DNA of 64,000 nucleotides, from the NCBI RefSeq assembly GCF_014836875.1, contig NZ_JACSQC010000001.1:248001-312000 (forward strand), in the 5' to 3' direction. The notes under the pieces are model-generated. The model saw nothing but the letters and a program-made list of their open reading frames with translations, made no database searches and had not been told where the DNA came from. The position numbers and the translations under genes are program-made. The DNA is from Arthrobacter pullicola (GTDB lineage Bacteria; Actinomycetota; Actinomycetes; Actinomycetales; Micrococcaceae). Positions 36,195-44,401 of the stretch are shown here, one piece after another (the first letter of the stretch is position 1; every line of letters begins with the position of its first letter).

Positions 36195-37154
36195 ATGATC
36201 GAGGCACACGGCCTCTCGAAACGCTACGGCGCCAAAACCGCCGTCGACAATGTTTCCTTCACTGTTCAGCCAGGCAAGGTCACCGGCTTCCTGGGCCCGA
36301 ACGGCGCCGGCAAATCCACGACTATGCGGATGATCGTGGGCCTGGACCGGCCCAGCGCCGGCACCGTCACCGTCAACGGTGCGCCGTACGCCCGGCACAA
36401 GGCGCCGCTGCATGAGGTCGGAGCCCTGCTGGACGCCAAGGCAGTCCACACCCGCCGCTCCGCGTACAACCATCTGCGCGCCATGGCCGCGACCCACGGC
36501 ATTTCCAACAAGCGCGTCAACGAAGTCATTGAGTTGACCGGGCTGGAGCCCGTGGCGAAAAAGCGCGTAGGCGGGTTCTCCCTGGGCATGGGCCAGCGGC
36601 TCGGCATCGCCGTCGCCATGCTGGGGGACCCCAGCACCCTGATCCTGGATGAGCCTGTCAACGGCCTTGATCCTGAAGGCGTGCTCTGGGTCCGCAACCT
36701 GGCCCGCGGCCTGGCAGCCGAGGGCCGCACGGTCTTCCTCTCCTCCCACCTGATGAGTGAAATGGCCGTCACCGCGGACCATCTGATTGTGATTGGCCGC
36801 GGACGCATCATCGCCGACGCGCCCATCCAGGACATTATCGACGGCGGCGGCCGCCAGCGGACCCGGGTGCGGACGGACAACGCCGCTGATCTCCTGCCGG
36901 TCCTTGAAGGACAGGGCGCGGAGATCAACCGCCTCGAGGACGGGCTCTTCGAAATCAGCGGCACCGATTCACGCGCCATCGCGGAGATCGCGCTGGACCG
37001 CCGGATCCTGCTCACGGAACTGACTCCGATCCAGGTCTCGCTTGAAGACGCCTACATGGAACTCACCCGGGACGACGTCGAATACAAGTCCCACGGATTT
37101 AGCCAGGAACCGGCTGCGGCAGCCGAGCCTGTTGTGGAAGGAACCCGAGCATGA
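36195..37154 (+). CDS. ABC transporter ATP-binding protein (BcrA-type), copy B
   Basis: 319 aa. It has the same domain layout, unusual signature FSLGMGQRLGIA and C-terminal SLEDAYMELT as copy A, with many matching positions throughout, so the two arose by duplication. The ATG chosen has GAGG upstream; in-frame ATG at 36183 is an alternative. It overlaps its permease by 4 bp. Confidence 0.92.
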   Translation: MIEAHGLSKRYGAKTAVDNVSFTVQPGKVTGFLGPNGAGKSTTMRMIVGLDRPSAGTVTVNGAPYARHKAPLHEVGALLDAKAVHTRRSAYNHLRAMAATHGISNKRVNEVIELTGLEPVAKKRVGGFSLGMGQRLGIAVAMLGDPSTLILDEPVNGLDPEGVLWVRNLARGLAAEGRTVFLSSHLMSEMAVTADHLIVIGRGRIIADAPIQDIIDGGGRQRTRVRTDNAADLLPVLEGQGAEINRLEDGLFEISGTDSRAIAEIALDRRILLTELTPIQVSLEDAYMELTRDDVEYKSHGFSQEPAAAAEPVVEGTRA

Positions 37155-38026
37155 GCACCTCAACTGCACCCGCGCCCACGCGCCGAGCAGCCCGGCCCGA
37201 CGGCAGCGGCGTGAACTTCGCCCGGATCCTGCGCTCTGAGTGGATCAAGGTGACCACGGTCCCGTCCACCGTGATCCTGCTGGCCACCACCTTGGTGGTT
37301 ATGGTGGGAATCGCGGCACTTGTTGCCTGGAGCTGGGCGACCACCGCCCAAATGCTCGCGGACGATCCCACCATGGGACCGGCGATGGGTGTTGGAGCGG
37401 GCATGGATCTGCAGGCCATGGTCTATGACACCCCCGCCTCGGGCGTCCTGTTCGGCCAGCTGCTGATCGCTGCCCTTGCCGTGGTCCTCATTGCCTCCGA
37501 ATACAGCACCGGAATGATCCGCTCCACCATGGTGGCGGTTCCCAGCCGTACGCCGGCGCTGTTCGCCAAGGCCATCATCACTGCGGTCGTTGCCTTCGTC
37601 ATCGGGGTCGCTGGGGCTTTTGCCAGCTTCCTGATCAGCCAGCCCCTGCTGGCAACGGAGAACCTGGACTTCACGCTGGATGTCCCCTGGGTGCTGCCCA
37701 GCATCATCAACACCGGAACGTTTCTGGCCGCCATCGCGGTGATGGGCGTTGCCATCGGTTCCCTGCTGCGCAGCACGGCCGGCGGCGTCGTCACCATCAT
37801 TGGTGCCCTGTTTGTCCTCCCGGTGATTGTTCAGCTGATCTCCGGCCTGGCGGACTGGATTCCCGATGCCGCACGCTTCCTGCCCAGCAGCGCCGGTGCC
37901 CAGCTTGTGGCTACCAACATTTCGGACGGTGCCCTGAACCAGCTCGAGGGCGGGCTCGTTTTGGGTGGGTGGGCGGTGGCGCTGCTGATCGCGGCGCTGG
38001 TCGTGAACAAGATCCGGGACGTCTAG
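37151..38026 (+). CDS. ABC-2 type permease, copy B
   Basis: 291 aa, six helices, collinear with copy A (FARILRSEWIKVTTVPSTV; GMIRSTMVAVPSRTPALFAK). It has about seven extra residues in the first outside loop. A hairpin terminator follows the stop. The partner ATPase lies immediately upstream. Confidence 0.9.
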   Translation: MSTSTAPAPTRRAARPDGSGVNFARILRSEWIKVTTVPSTVILLATTLVVMVGIAALVAWSWATTAQMLADDPTMGPAMGVGAGMDLQAMVYDTPASGVLFGQLLIAALAVVLIASEYSTGMIRSTMVAVPSRTPALFAKAIITAVVAFVIGVAGAFASFLISQPLLATENLDFTLDVPWVLPSIINTGTFLAAIAVMGVAIGSLLRSTAGGVVTIIGALFVLPVIVQLISGLADWIPDAARFLPSSAGAQLVATNISDGALNQLEGGLVLGGWAVALLIAALVVNKIRDV

Positions 38027-38074
38027 GGCCCGACAGGCCCGCCCGGCTGCCACATGCCGGGCTGCACAAACCCG

Positions 38075-38114
38075 GTGGAGGGGAACGCGGAAGAACGGCC
38101 GTGTTCCCCTCCAC
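38075..38114 (+). terminator. Terminator-like hairpin after ABC copy B
   Basis: GTGGAGGGGAAC (38075-38086) pairs perfectly with GTTCCCCTCCAC (38103-38114), with a 16-nt loop, followed by TGTTAT. An additional smaller CCGGG hairpin precedes it. It separates the ABC genes from the aminopeptidase. Confidence 0.65.
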
Positions 38115-38171
38115 TGTTATGTCCGGCAGCGTCTATGTCCGGTGGTGTCCGGTTTCTGGTTAGATCGGATT

Positions 38172-39455
38172 ATGACTCCCACCAGGCAGCCGCACGGGCA
38201 CATCCACGACCTCGGCGCGTACGTCAGCGCCTCACCTTCGAGCTTCCACGCCGCCCGCACCGCGGCGGACCGGCTGGCCGCCGCCGGATTCACCGAGCTG
38301 TTCGAGGCGCAGGAGTGGCCGGCAGCACCCGGCCGCTACGTGGTGGTCCGGGACGGAGCCTTTATCGCCTGGATCGTTCCGGAAGACGCGGGGCCGGCCA
38401 CCGGATTCAACATCTTCGGCACCCACACGGACTCACCCACGTTCAAGCTCAAACCCTCACCCACAACCGGCCGGTTCGGGTGGCTGCAGGCCGGCGTGGA
38501 GGTGTACGGCGGGCCGCTGCTGAACTCCTGGCTGGACCGCGAACTGGAACTGGCCGGCCGGCTGGTCACCCTGGACGGAAAAGAACACCTCGTTGCGACC
38601 GGGCCGCTGCTGCGCTTCCCGCAGCTGGCGATCCACCTGGACCGGGCCGTCAACGAGGGCCTCAAGCTGGACAAGCAGCAGCACCTGAATCCGGTCTGGG
38701 GCCTGGGGGACCCGTCCGCCGCGGACCTGCTGGGACTGCTCGCCGCCAAGGCTGGCCTGGACCGGGCGGAGATCGGAGGGTACGACGTCGTTGCCGCCGA
38801 CACCCAGCCGGCACAGGTCTTCGGTGCGGAGGGTGAGTTCTTCGCCTCCGGCCGGCTGGATAACCTGTCCTCGGTGCACGCGGGGCTGCAGGCACTCATC
38901 GCCGCAGCTCCTGCCAAATCCGGGGGATCCATCGCGGTCCTCGCAGCCTTTGACCATGAAGAGGTCGGCAGCGGCAGCCGCTCCGGCGCGGCAGGCCCCT
39001 TCCTCGAAGACGTGCTGGCCCGGATCAGTGCCGGCCTGGGCGCCGGTGCCGTGGAAGCCCAGCGGGCGTCCGCGGCGTCGTTCTGTATTTCCGCGGACGC
39101 CGGACATGCCGTGCACCCCAACTACGCAGAGCGGCACGACCCGGCCAACAAACCGGTCCTCAACGGCGGACCGCTGCTGAAAATCAACGCCAACCAGCGG
39201 TACACCACCGATGCGCAGGGCGCAGCGTACTGGGCGGGACTGTGCCGCGAGGCTGAAGTGCCCTATCAGGAGTTCGTTTCCAACAATTCGATTCCCTGTG
39301 GCTCCACCATCGGACCGCTCACCGCGACCCGGCTGGGGATCCGGACCATCGACGTCGGAATCCCGCTGCTGTCGATGCACTCGGCCCGCGAAATGGCGGG
39401 CGTGCAGGATCCCTACCTCCTCTCGCGGGCAGCGGAACTGTTCTTCAACCGCTGA
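38172..39455 (+). CDS. M18-family aminopeptidase
   Basis: 427 aa from the ATG at 38172. Metal-site motifs include FGTHTDSP (about 85-92), an acidic FDHEEVGSGSRSGA block and the C-terminal MHSAREMAG. This is the di-zinc aspartyl-aminopeptidase type, cutting acidic or neutral N-terminal residues from peptides in the cytosol. TTAGAT lies a few bases upstream of the ATG with no Shine-Dalgarno, so a leaderless mRNA is possible. Confidence 0.93.
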   Translation: MTPTRQPHGHIHDLGAYVSASPSSFHAARTAADRLAAAGFTELFEAQEWPAAPGRYVVVRDGAFIAWIVPEDAGPATGFNIFGTHTDSPTFKLKPSPTTGRFGWLQAGVEVYGGPLLNSWLDRELELAGRLVTLDGKEHLVATGPLLRFPQLAIHLDRAVNEGLKLDKQQHLNPVWGLGDPSAADLLGLLAAKAGLDRAEIGGYDVVAADTQPAQVFGAEGEFFASGRLDNLSSVHAGLQALIAAAPAKSGGSIAVLAAFDHEEVGSGSRSGAAGPFLEDVLARISAGLGAGAVEAQRASAASFCISADAGHAVHPNYAERHDPANKPVLNGGPLLKINANQRYTTDAQGAAYWAGLCREAEVPYQEFVSNNSIPCGSTIGPLTATRLGIRTIDVGIPLLSMHSAREMAGVQDPYLLSRAAELFFNR

Positions 39456-39531
39456 GCCGGGGGCACCGCCCGGCTGCTCCGCAGCTGTCCACAGGTGCCC
39501 ATGCGCGTCAAAAACGGGCGTGAAAGTCCGA

Positions 39532-39683
39532 TAGGATAGTGGAGTCTGTGCTGTCAGCCTTGGCTGGCAGGCTCTCGGTGTGCGGTGGAACTATCTGCCG
39601 TGTCCTGGAGCAAAGACAACGCTAAAGAACCTCCTGTTACGGAAATACCGTGACCGTATAGCCCAAAGGAGGTGGGTTCACAA
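39532..39683 (+). promoter_or_regulatory. rpsF operon promoter and structured leader with masked ribosome binding site
   Basis: TAGGAT (39532-39537) is a good -10 element. The leader contains a hairpin around CAGCC-ttg-GGCTGG and, near the gene, ACCTCCT (39629-39635) that is perfectly complementary to the Shine-Dalgarno AGGAGGT (39667-39673), with a smaller hairpin between. The ribosome binding site can therefore be sequestered. In other bacteria the S6:S18 complex represses this operon through its leader; the known CCG-bulge motif was not confirmed here. Confidence 0.5.
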
Positions 39684-39989
39684 ATGCGTGCTTATGAACT
39701 GATGGTAATCATCGACCCCGAGGTCGAAGAGCGTACCGTGGAGCCTTCGCTCGACAAGTTCCTCAACGTTGTCCGCAACGATGGTGGAACCGTCGACAAG
39801 GTGGACATCTGGGGCCGTCGCCGCCTGGCCTACGAAATCAAAAAGAAGGCCGAAGGCATCTACGCGGTGGTTAACTTCACCGCCAGCCCTGCAGCGGCTG
39901 CTGAACTTGACCGCCAGCTTGGCCTCAATGAGACCATCCTGCGCACCAAGATCATCCGCCCCGAAGACCAGAAGGTTGTTGCCGAGTAA
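39684..39989 (+). CDS. rpsF: 30S ribosomal protein S6
   Basis: 101 aa, normal length. The start [16 protein letters not shown] and the block [21 protein letters not shown] are diagnostic. It binds S18 on the platform of the 30S subunit. A perfect AGGAGG lies nine bases before the ATG. Confidence 0.97.
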   Translation: MRAYELMVIIDPEVEERTVEPSLDKFLNVVRNDGGTVDKVDIWGRRRLAYEIKKKAEGIYAVVNFTASPAAAAELDRQLGLNETILRTKIIRPEDQKVVAE

Positions 39990-40019
39990 TTTCGGCCCAT
40001 CCTTTACTCGTCAATGAAA

Positions 40020-40036
40020 GGCCCGCATTCCGGGCC
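40020..40036 (+). other. Hairpin between rpsF and ssb
   Basis: GGCCCG-cattc-CGGGCC is a 6-bp perfect stem in the 66-bp gap before ssb, without a T tract, so it is more likely a processing or stability element than a full terminator. Confidence 0.6.
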
Positions 40037-40055
40037 GAGACACCAGGAGGCATAA

Positions 40056-40613
40056 ATGGCAGGCGAGACAACGATCACCGTGGTCGGCAACCTGACGAAT
40101 GATCCGGAACTCCGGTTCACCCCGTCCGGTTCGGCAGTGGCGAACTTCACCATTGCCTCGACGCCGCGTACCTTCGACCGGCAGTCCAATGAGTGGAAGG
40201 ACGGCGAAACGCTGTTCCTCCGTGCATCGGTCTGGCGCGAAGCTGCGGAAAACGTCGCCGAGTCCCTCACGAAGGGCACCCGCGTCGTCTGCCAGGGCCG
40301 ACTCAAGTCACGTTCATACGAGACCAAAGAAGGCGAAAAGCGCACCGTAATGGAGCTTGAGGTCGACGAAATCGGCCCCTCGCTGCGGTACGCATCCGCA
40401 AAGGTCACCCGCACCCAGCGCTCCGGCGGCGGTGGCGGCGGCTTTGGCGGCAATGCTGGAAACTCCGGCGGCTTCGGCGGCAACTCCAACTCCGGTTGGG
40501 GCGGCCAGCAGCAGCAGCAGTCCGCACCTGCGGATGACCCCTGGGGTGCGCCTGCGGGCGGCAACTCAGGCGGCTGGGGAGCCGGTCCGGATTCCAACGA
40601 TCCGCCCTTCTAA
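40056..40613 (+). CDS. ssb: Single-stranded DNA-binding protein
   Basis: 185 aa. The OB fold (about 1-112) begins [21 protein letters not shown] Gly/Asn-rich linker with stretches of GGFGGN and a poly-Gln run follows, ending in the acidic tip DSNDPPF that recruits replication partners. It is placed in the classic rpsF-ssb-rpsR-rplI order. Confidence 0.97.
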   Translation: MAGETTITVVGNLTNDPELRFTPSGSAVANFTIASTPRTFDRQSNEWKDGETLFLRASVWREAAENVAESLTKGTRVVCQGRLKSRSYETKEGEKRTVMELEVDEIGPSLRYASAKVTRTQRSGGGGGGFGGNAGNSGGFGGNSNSGWGGQQQQQSAPADDPWGAPAGGNSGGWGAGPDSNDPPF

Positions 40614-40623
40614 GCAACACCCA

Positions 40624-40689
40624 GTGCCGCAAGGCACAACCTCTGACGGCAACCGCCGTCGAGCCCATCCCGTGGAATCAATCCACGGG
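40624..40689 (+). other. Three tandem perfect hairpins in the ssb-rpsR spacer
   Basis: GTGCC-gcaa-GGCAC (40624-40637), GACGGC-aacc-GCCGTC (40645-40660) and CCCGTGGA-atcaa-TCCACGGG (40669-40689) follow each other in a 102-bp spacer. The first has a GNRA tetraloop. There is no U tract after any of them. They are likely a structured mRNA element: a protein-binding leader for S18, an RNase processing site, or a differential-stability element. Confidence 0.75.
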
Positions 40690-40715
40690 CTCCACTAGAC
40701 ATAAGGAGCTCCACG

Positions 40716-40955
40716 ATGGCTAAGGCTGAACTTCGCAAGCCCAAACCAAAGTCCAACCCCTTGAAGGCCGCTGACATCACTGTCATCGACTACAAGGACG
40801 TAGCATTGCTGCGCAAGTTCATTTCCGACCGCGGAAAGATCCGCGCTCGTCGCGTAACTGGCGTCACCGTGCAGGAACAGCGCAAGATCGCACAGGCAAT
40901 CAAGAACGCCCGTGAAGTTGCTCTCCTGCCTTACTCCGGCGCTGGCCGCGGCTAA
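40716..40955 (+). CDS. rpsR: 30S ribosomal protein S18
   Basis: 79 aa. The core [20 protein letters not shown] and the RVTGV block identify it. It has no cysteine, so it is the zinc-independent form. It binds next to S6. AAGGAG precedes the ATG. Confidence 0.97.
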   Translation: MAKAELRKPKPKSNPLKAADITVIDYKDVALLRKFISDRGKIRARRVTGVTVQEQRKIAQAIKNAREVALLPYSGAGRG

Positions 40956-40973
40956 AGGAAAGGAACCTAACTC

Positions 40974-41423
40974 ATGGCAAAGCTCATTCTGACCCACGAA
41001 GTGACCGGTCTCGGTGCTGCAGGCGACGTTGTTGAGGTAAAGGATGGTTACGCACGTAACTACCTGATCCCCCGCGGCTTCGCCCTGACCTGGACCAAGG
41101 GTGGCGAGAAGCAGGTTGAGTCCATCAAGGCTGCCCGCGCTGCCCGCGAGCACGCTTCGCTGGAAGATGCCCAGAAGCAGGCTGCTGCTCTCTCCGCCAA
41201 GCCGGTCAAGCTGACCGTCAAGGCCGGCGAGTCCGGACGCCTCTTCGGCACGGTCAAGCCCGCTGACGTTGCCGCTGCCGTTGAAGCTGCCGGCCTCGGC
41301 AGCATCGACAAGCGCAAGGTTGAACTGCCGACTCACATCAAGTCGGTCGGTTCCTTCCAGGCCAACGTCCGCCTGCACGACGACGTTGCTGCCGTCATCG
41401 ACCTCGAGGTCGTTGCCAGCTAG
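40974..41423 (+). CDS. rplI: 50S ribosomal protein L9
   Basis: 149 aa. The N-terminal signature is [20 protein letters not shown]; a long helix and the C-terminal domain follow. It lies 18 bp after rpsR and is followed by a strong terminator, so it ends the ribosomal operon. Confidence 0.97.
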   Translation: MAKLILTHEVTGLGAAGDVVEVKDGYARNYLIPRGFALTWTKGGEKQVESIKAARAAREHASLEDAQKQAAALSAKPVKLTVKAGESGRLFGTVKPADVAAAVEAAGLGSIDKRKVELPTHIKSVGSFQANVRLHDDVAAVIDLEVVAS

Positions 41424-41449
41424 TACCGCCCGTTGCGCACTGCGTGACT

Positions 41450-41484
41450 AAAAGCGCCCTCCGCCTTTGGCGGGGGGCGCTTTT
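41450..41484 (+). terminator. Terminator of the rpsF-rplI operon
   Basis: AAAAGCGCCC-TCCGCC with GGCGGG-GGGCGCTTTT forms a long stem (one G-T wobble) with a TTT loop and a T4 tail. Confidence 0.93.
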
Positions 41485-42039
41485 GCTTACCGGGATGAAC
41501 GGCCGCCGCGCTGCGGTCTGTTCCTGTGCCGTCAAGCACATCCATTGCCTGTGACGGAGGCTGCGCTGGCTGATTTATCCAAGTAGTTTCCGGAAACCCA
41601 CAGGTATGTGGATATCAACTGTGGATAATGGCGTTCCTACGCGGCTGAAACCGTTCTGTCAACCTGAAGGTAGTGGATGAATGTTGGGAAAAATACCTCG
41701 CTGTGCACAGGTGTGGACGAGTGTTTCTCCTAGTCAGAGCCGTATTTCAGTCAAAACTAATTTGTTATCCACAACCTTATGCCCACCCTGTGCACAAGAC
41801 ACGCCCAGTTATGAACAGCGTATCCACAGGGCCTGTGGATAACTCGTTTGTTGAGGGGGCCTTACGGGGCTACGGTTGCGGTGGACTCCTTCATCGGCGC
41901 ACCTGCACGGGTTACGGCGAAGGCACCGGCGGCGCAAAGCCGGTGTCAGTGCCGTCGGGTAGACAGATACCCAGCACAACCTCATGCCGCCCGCCCGACG
42001 GGGCCCATGGATCTAACGTTTTTGGAAAGGGTGGCCATA
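41485..42039. promoter_or_regulatory. dnaB upstream region with a DnaA-box cluster
   Basis: A 555-bp region, AT-rich for this genome, between rplI and dnaB. Perfect DnaA boxes (TTATCCACA) occur at 41620-41628 (minus), 41765-41773 (plus) and 41834-41842 (minus); one-mismatch boxes are at 41607-41615 (minus) and 41820-41828 (plus). The last two (41820-41842) face each other. No dnaA or dnaN lies in the window. The frames in this region are open by chance only. The cluster suggests DnaA control of dnaB or a DnaA-titration site. Confidence 0.8.
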
Positions 42040-43422
42040 GTGTCGCTTGCACATGCGGATGCCGCTGAATCAACCCGCAATTCGGATCTCGGCCGCACCC
42101 CGCCGCAGGACCTGGTTGCGGAGCAGTCAGTCCTCGGCGGAATGATGCTCTCCAAGGACGCCATTGCCGACTGCGTTGAGGTGCTGCGGGGCGTGGACTT
42201 CTACCGGCCCGCCCATGAGTCCATCTACGAAGCCATCATCGATCTCTATGGCCGCGGCGAACCCGCTGATGCGGTGACCATCTCGGATGAGCTGACGAAA
42301 CGCGGTGAAATTGGCCGGATCGGCGGTCCCGCCTACCTTCATACACTCATCCAGTCCGTTCCGACTGCCGCAAACGCCGGCTTCTACGCGGAGATCGTTC
42401 GGGAACGTGCCGTTCTCCGCCGGCTCGTGGACGCCGGAACCAAGATCGTGCAGCTGGGCTATTCGAGCGACGGCATGGAAGTTGACGACATCGTCAACGC
42501 GGCGCAGGCAGAGGTTTATGCCGTGGCTGAGCGCCGGACGGCCGAGGACTATGTTCCGCTGAAGGACATCATCGAAGGCACCGTCGATGAGATCGAATCC
42601 GCGGGCCACCGCGGTGAGGGCATGATCGGTGTCCCCACCGGCTTCTACGAGCTCGACGAACTGACCCAGGGCCTGCACGGCGGCCAGATGATCGTCATCG
42701 CTGCCCGTCCGGCAGTGGGTAAATCCACGTTCGCGCTCGACTTCGCCCGGTCTGCGGCAATCAAAAACAACATGACCACCGTATTCTTCTCCCTGGAAAT
42801 GGGCCGCAACGAGATTGCCATGCGCCTGCTTTCCGCCGAGGCGACCATCGGACTGCAGGACCTCCGCAAGGGAACCATCAAGGACGAACAGTGGGGCAAG
42901 ATTGCCACCACCATGGGCAGGATGAACGACGCCCCGCTGTTCATCGATGACAGTCCGAACATGTCCCTGATGGAAATCCGGGCCAAATGCCGGCGGTTGA
43001 AGCAGCGGCACGACCTCAAACTGGTGGTCCTGGACTACCTTCAGCTGATGTCGTCCGGCAAGAAGGTCGAATCCCGCCAGCAGGAAGTCTCGGAGTTCTC
43101 CCGTGCCCTGAAGCTGCTGGCCAAGGAACTCGACGTCCCGGTCATCGCCCTGTCACAGCTGAACCGAGGTTCCGAACAGCGCACTGACAAAAAGCCCATG
43201 GTCTCCGACCTCCGCGAATCGGGCTCGATCGAGCAGGACGCCGACATGGTGATCCTCCTGCACCGCGAAGACATCTATGACAAAGAGTCCCCGCGCGCCG
43301 GCGAAGCCGACGTGATCGTGGCCAAGCACCGTAACGGTCCCACCAAGACCATCGTGGTGGGCTTCCAGGGCCATTACTCCCGGTTCTCCAACATGGCCGT
43401 CGAGGGTGGATCCGGCTTCTAG
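42040..43422 (+). CDS. dnaB: Replicative DNA helicase DnaB
   Basis: 460 aa from the GTG at 42040, with AAAGG upstream; starts further upstream are open but not supported. The N-terminal helical domain begins PPQDLVAEQSVLGGMM, the RecA domain has Walker A ARPAVGKST, and LVVLDYLQLM is Walker B. It shows no intein, and length is normal. It unwinds DNA at the replication fork as a hexamer. The region before it is rich in DnaA boxes. Confidence 0.96.
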   Translation: MSLAHADAAESTRNSDLGRTPPQDLVAEQSVLGGMMLSKDAIADCVEVLRGVDFYRPAHESIYEAIIDLYGRGEPADAVTISDELTKRGEIGRIGGPAYLHTLIQSVPTAANAGFYAEIVRERAVLRRLVDAGTKIVQLGYSSDGMEVDDIVNAAQAEVYAVAERRTAEDYVPLKDIIEGTVDEIESAGHRGEGMIGVPTGFYELDELTQGLHGGQMIVIAARPAVGKSTFALDFARSAAIKNNMTTVFFSLEMGRNEIAMRLLSAEATIGLQDLRKGTIKDEQWGKIATTMGRMNDAPLFIDDSPNMSLMEIRAKCRRLKQRHDLKLVVLDYLQLMSSGKKVESRQQEVSEFSRALKLLAKELDVPVIALSQLNRGSEQRTDKKPMVSDLRESGSIEQDADMVILLHREDIYDKESPRAGEADVIVAKHRNGPTKTIVVGFQGHYSRFSNMAVEGGSGF

Positions 43423-43535
43423 CCGGCAGACGCGGGCTGCCGTGCCGGCTGACGCCGACTAGAATCGAGGGTGCCGGTTTGCCCTCCAGGGTCATTCCCC
43501 CGCGTTCATCTGACCAGCAGTCCTTGAGGAGTACC

Positions 43536-44159
43536 GTGCCCAAATCCAAACCCCGCAAGAAGGCCGCCGCGAAAAAGAGCCTGGCCCGCCGGAGCGAACA
43601 TGAGAGCAACCGGATTCTCGGTGATGCGGAGACTTTCGTCAGCGACGAGGGTGAGGCGCTGCTGACCTCCCGCGGCTGGATCAGCGAGCGTAACCAGCCC
43701 GGCGGCGTCGACCAGGGAGATGCCTGGTACTGGATGCCGTCCCAGCTTCCGGCCTACCTGGAAGAGGGCGAGCCGGTACCCACCTCCGTATTCCCGGCGA
43801 AAACCGGATTTGTCAGCCAGCTCGCCACACCGGATGGTTCCGTTCCGCCGGAGGCACAGACGGAATACGCCTCTCTGGACGAGCTGGAGGGGGATCTGGA
43901 CCGGCTTGAGGCCTACCGGGTGCCGGATGGAACCTGGACGGTTCTGGGCGGAGGCCCCGGCCCGGACGAAACGCCCGGCGAACTCATCGACACGATCGCC
44001 GAGGAATGGGAGCTCATTGCCGAGCTGATTCACTTCCCGTACAGCGGGGACGGCCCCCGCTCCTTCGAGGCTGTGGTTCAGGCGGCCCGGGAAGGCCGGT
44101 TGACGGCTTACGCCTACCAGTCGGTTCTGGCGGGCCGTGGGGCTGCGCTCCAGGACTAG
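43536..44159 (+). CDS. Conserved hypothetical protein
   Basis: 207 aa from the GTG at 43536 (GAGGAG upstream). The first 25 residues are very basic (KPRKKAAAKKSLARR); the rest is acidic with many Trp/Tyr and ends in a helical segment (ELIAELIHFPYSGDGPRSFEAVVQAAREG). No signal or membrane helix is present. The basic head could bind nucleic acid. The family is not recognised; it follows dnaB in a compact arrangement. Confidence 0.75.
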   Translation: MPKSKPRKKAAAKKSLARRSEHESNRILGDAETFVSDEGEALLTSRGWISERNQPGGVDQGDAWYWMPSQLPAYLEEGEPVPTSVFPAKTGFVSQLATPDGSVPPEAQTEYASLDELEGDLDRLEAYRVPDGTWTVLGGGPGPDETPGELIDTIAEEWELIAELIHFPYSGDGPRSFEAVVQAAREGRLTAYAYQSVLAGRGAALQD

Positions 44160-44401
44160 GCCTGCCCCGCCCGGTGCCGGAGCCGGAGCCGGTCCCGCAG
44201 GCCGGACCCGTGTTGCTCCGCGGATTGCACCCGGCCGGGCCCGGAATTAGTATCAACGCATGCTGCTTTCCTGACACCAACTGCCCGCGCCCGAGGCCCC
44301 ACTGCCAGCCCGGCGGAATCCACATCGATTGGATTCCCGTCCGCCTGCCAGCCTATGGATCCGGCCCGGCGGGCCTCCATATTCGGACGTCAGGACCTTC
44401 A

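Noticed and set aside
41607-41842. DnaA-box cluster as the chromosomal origin
   Set aside because: The actinobacterial oriC lies between dnaA and dnaN, neither of which is in the window; five boxes are also few for a full origin.
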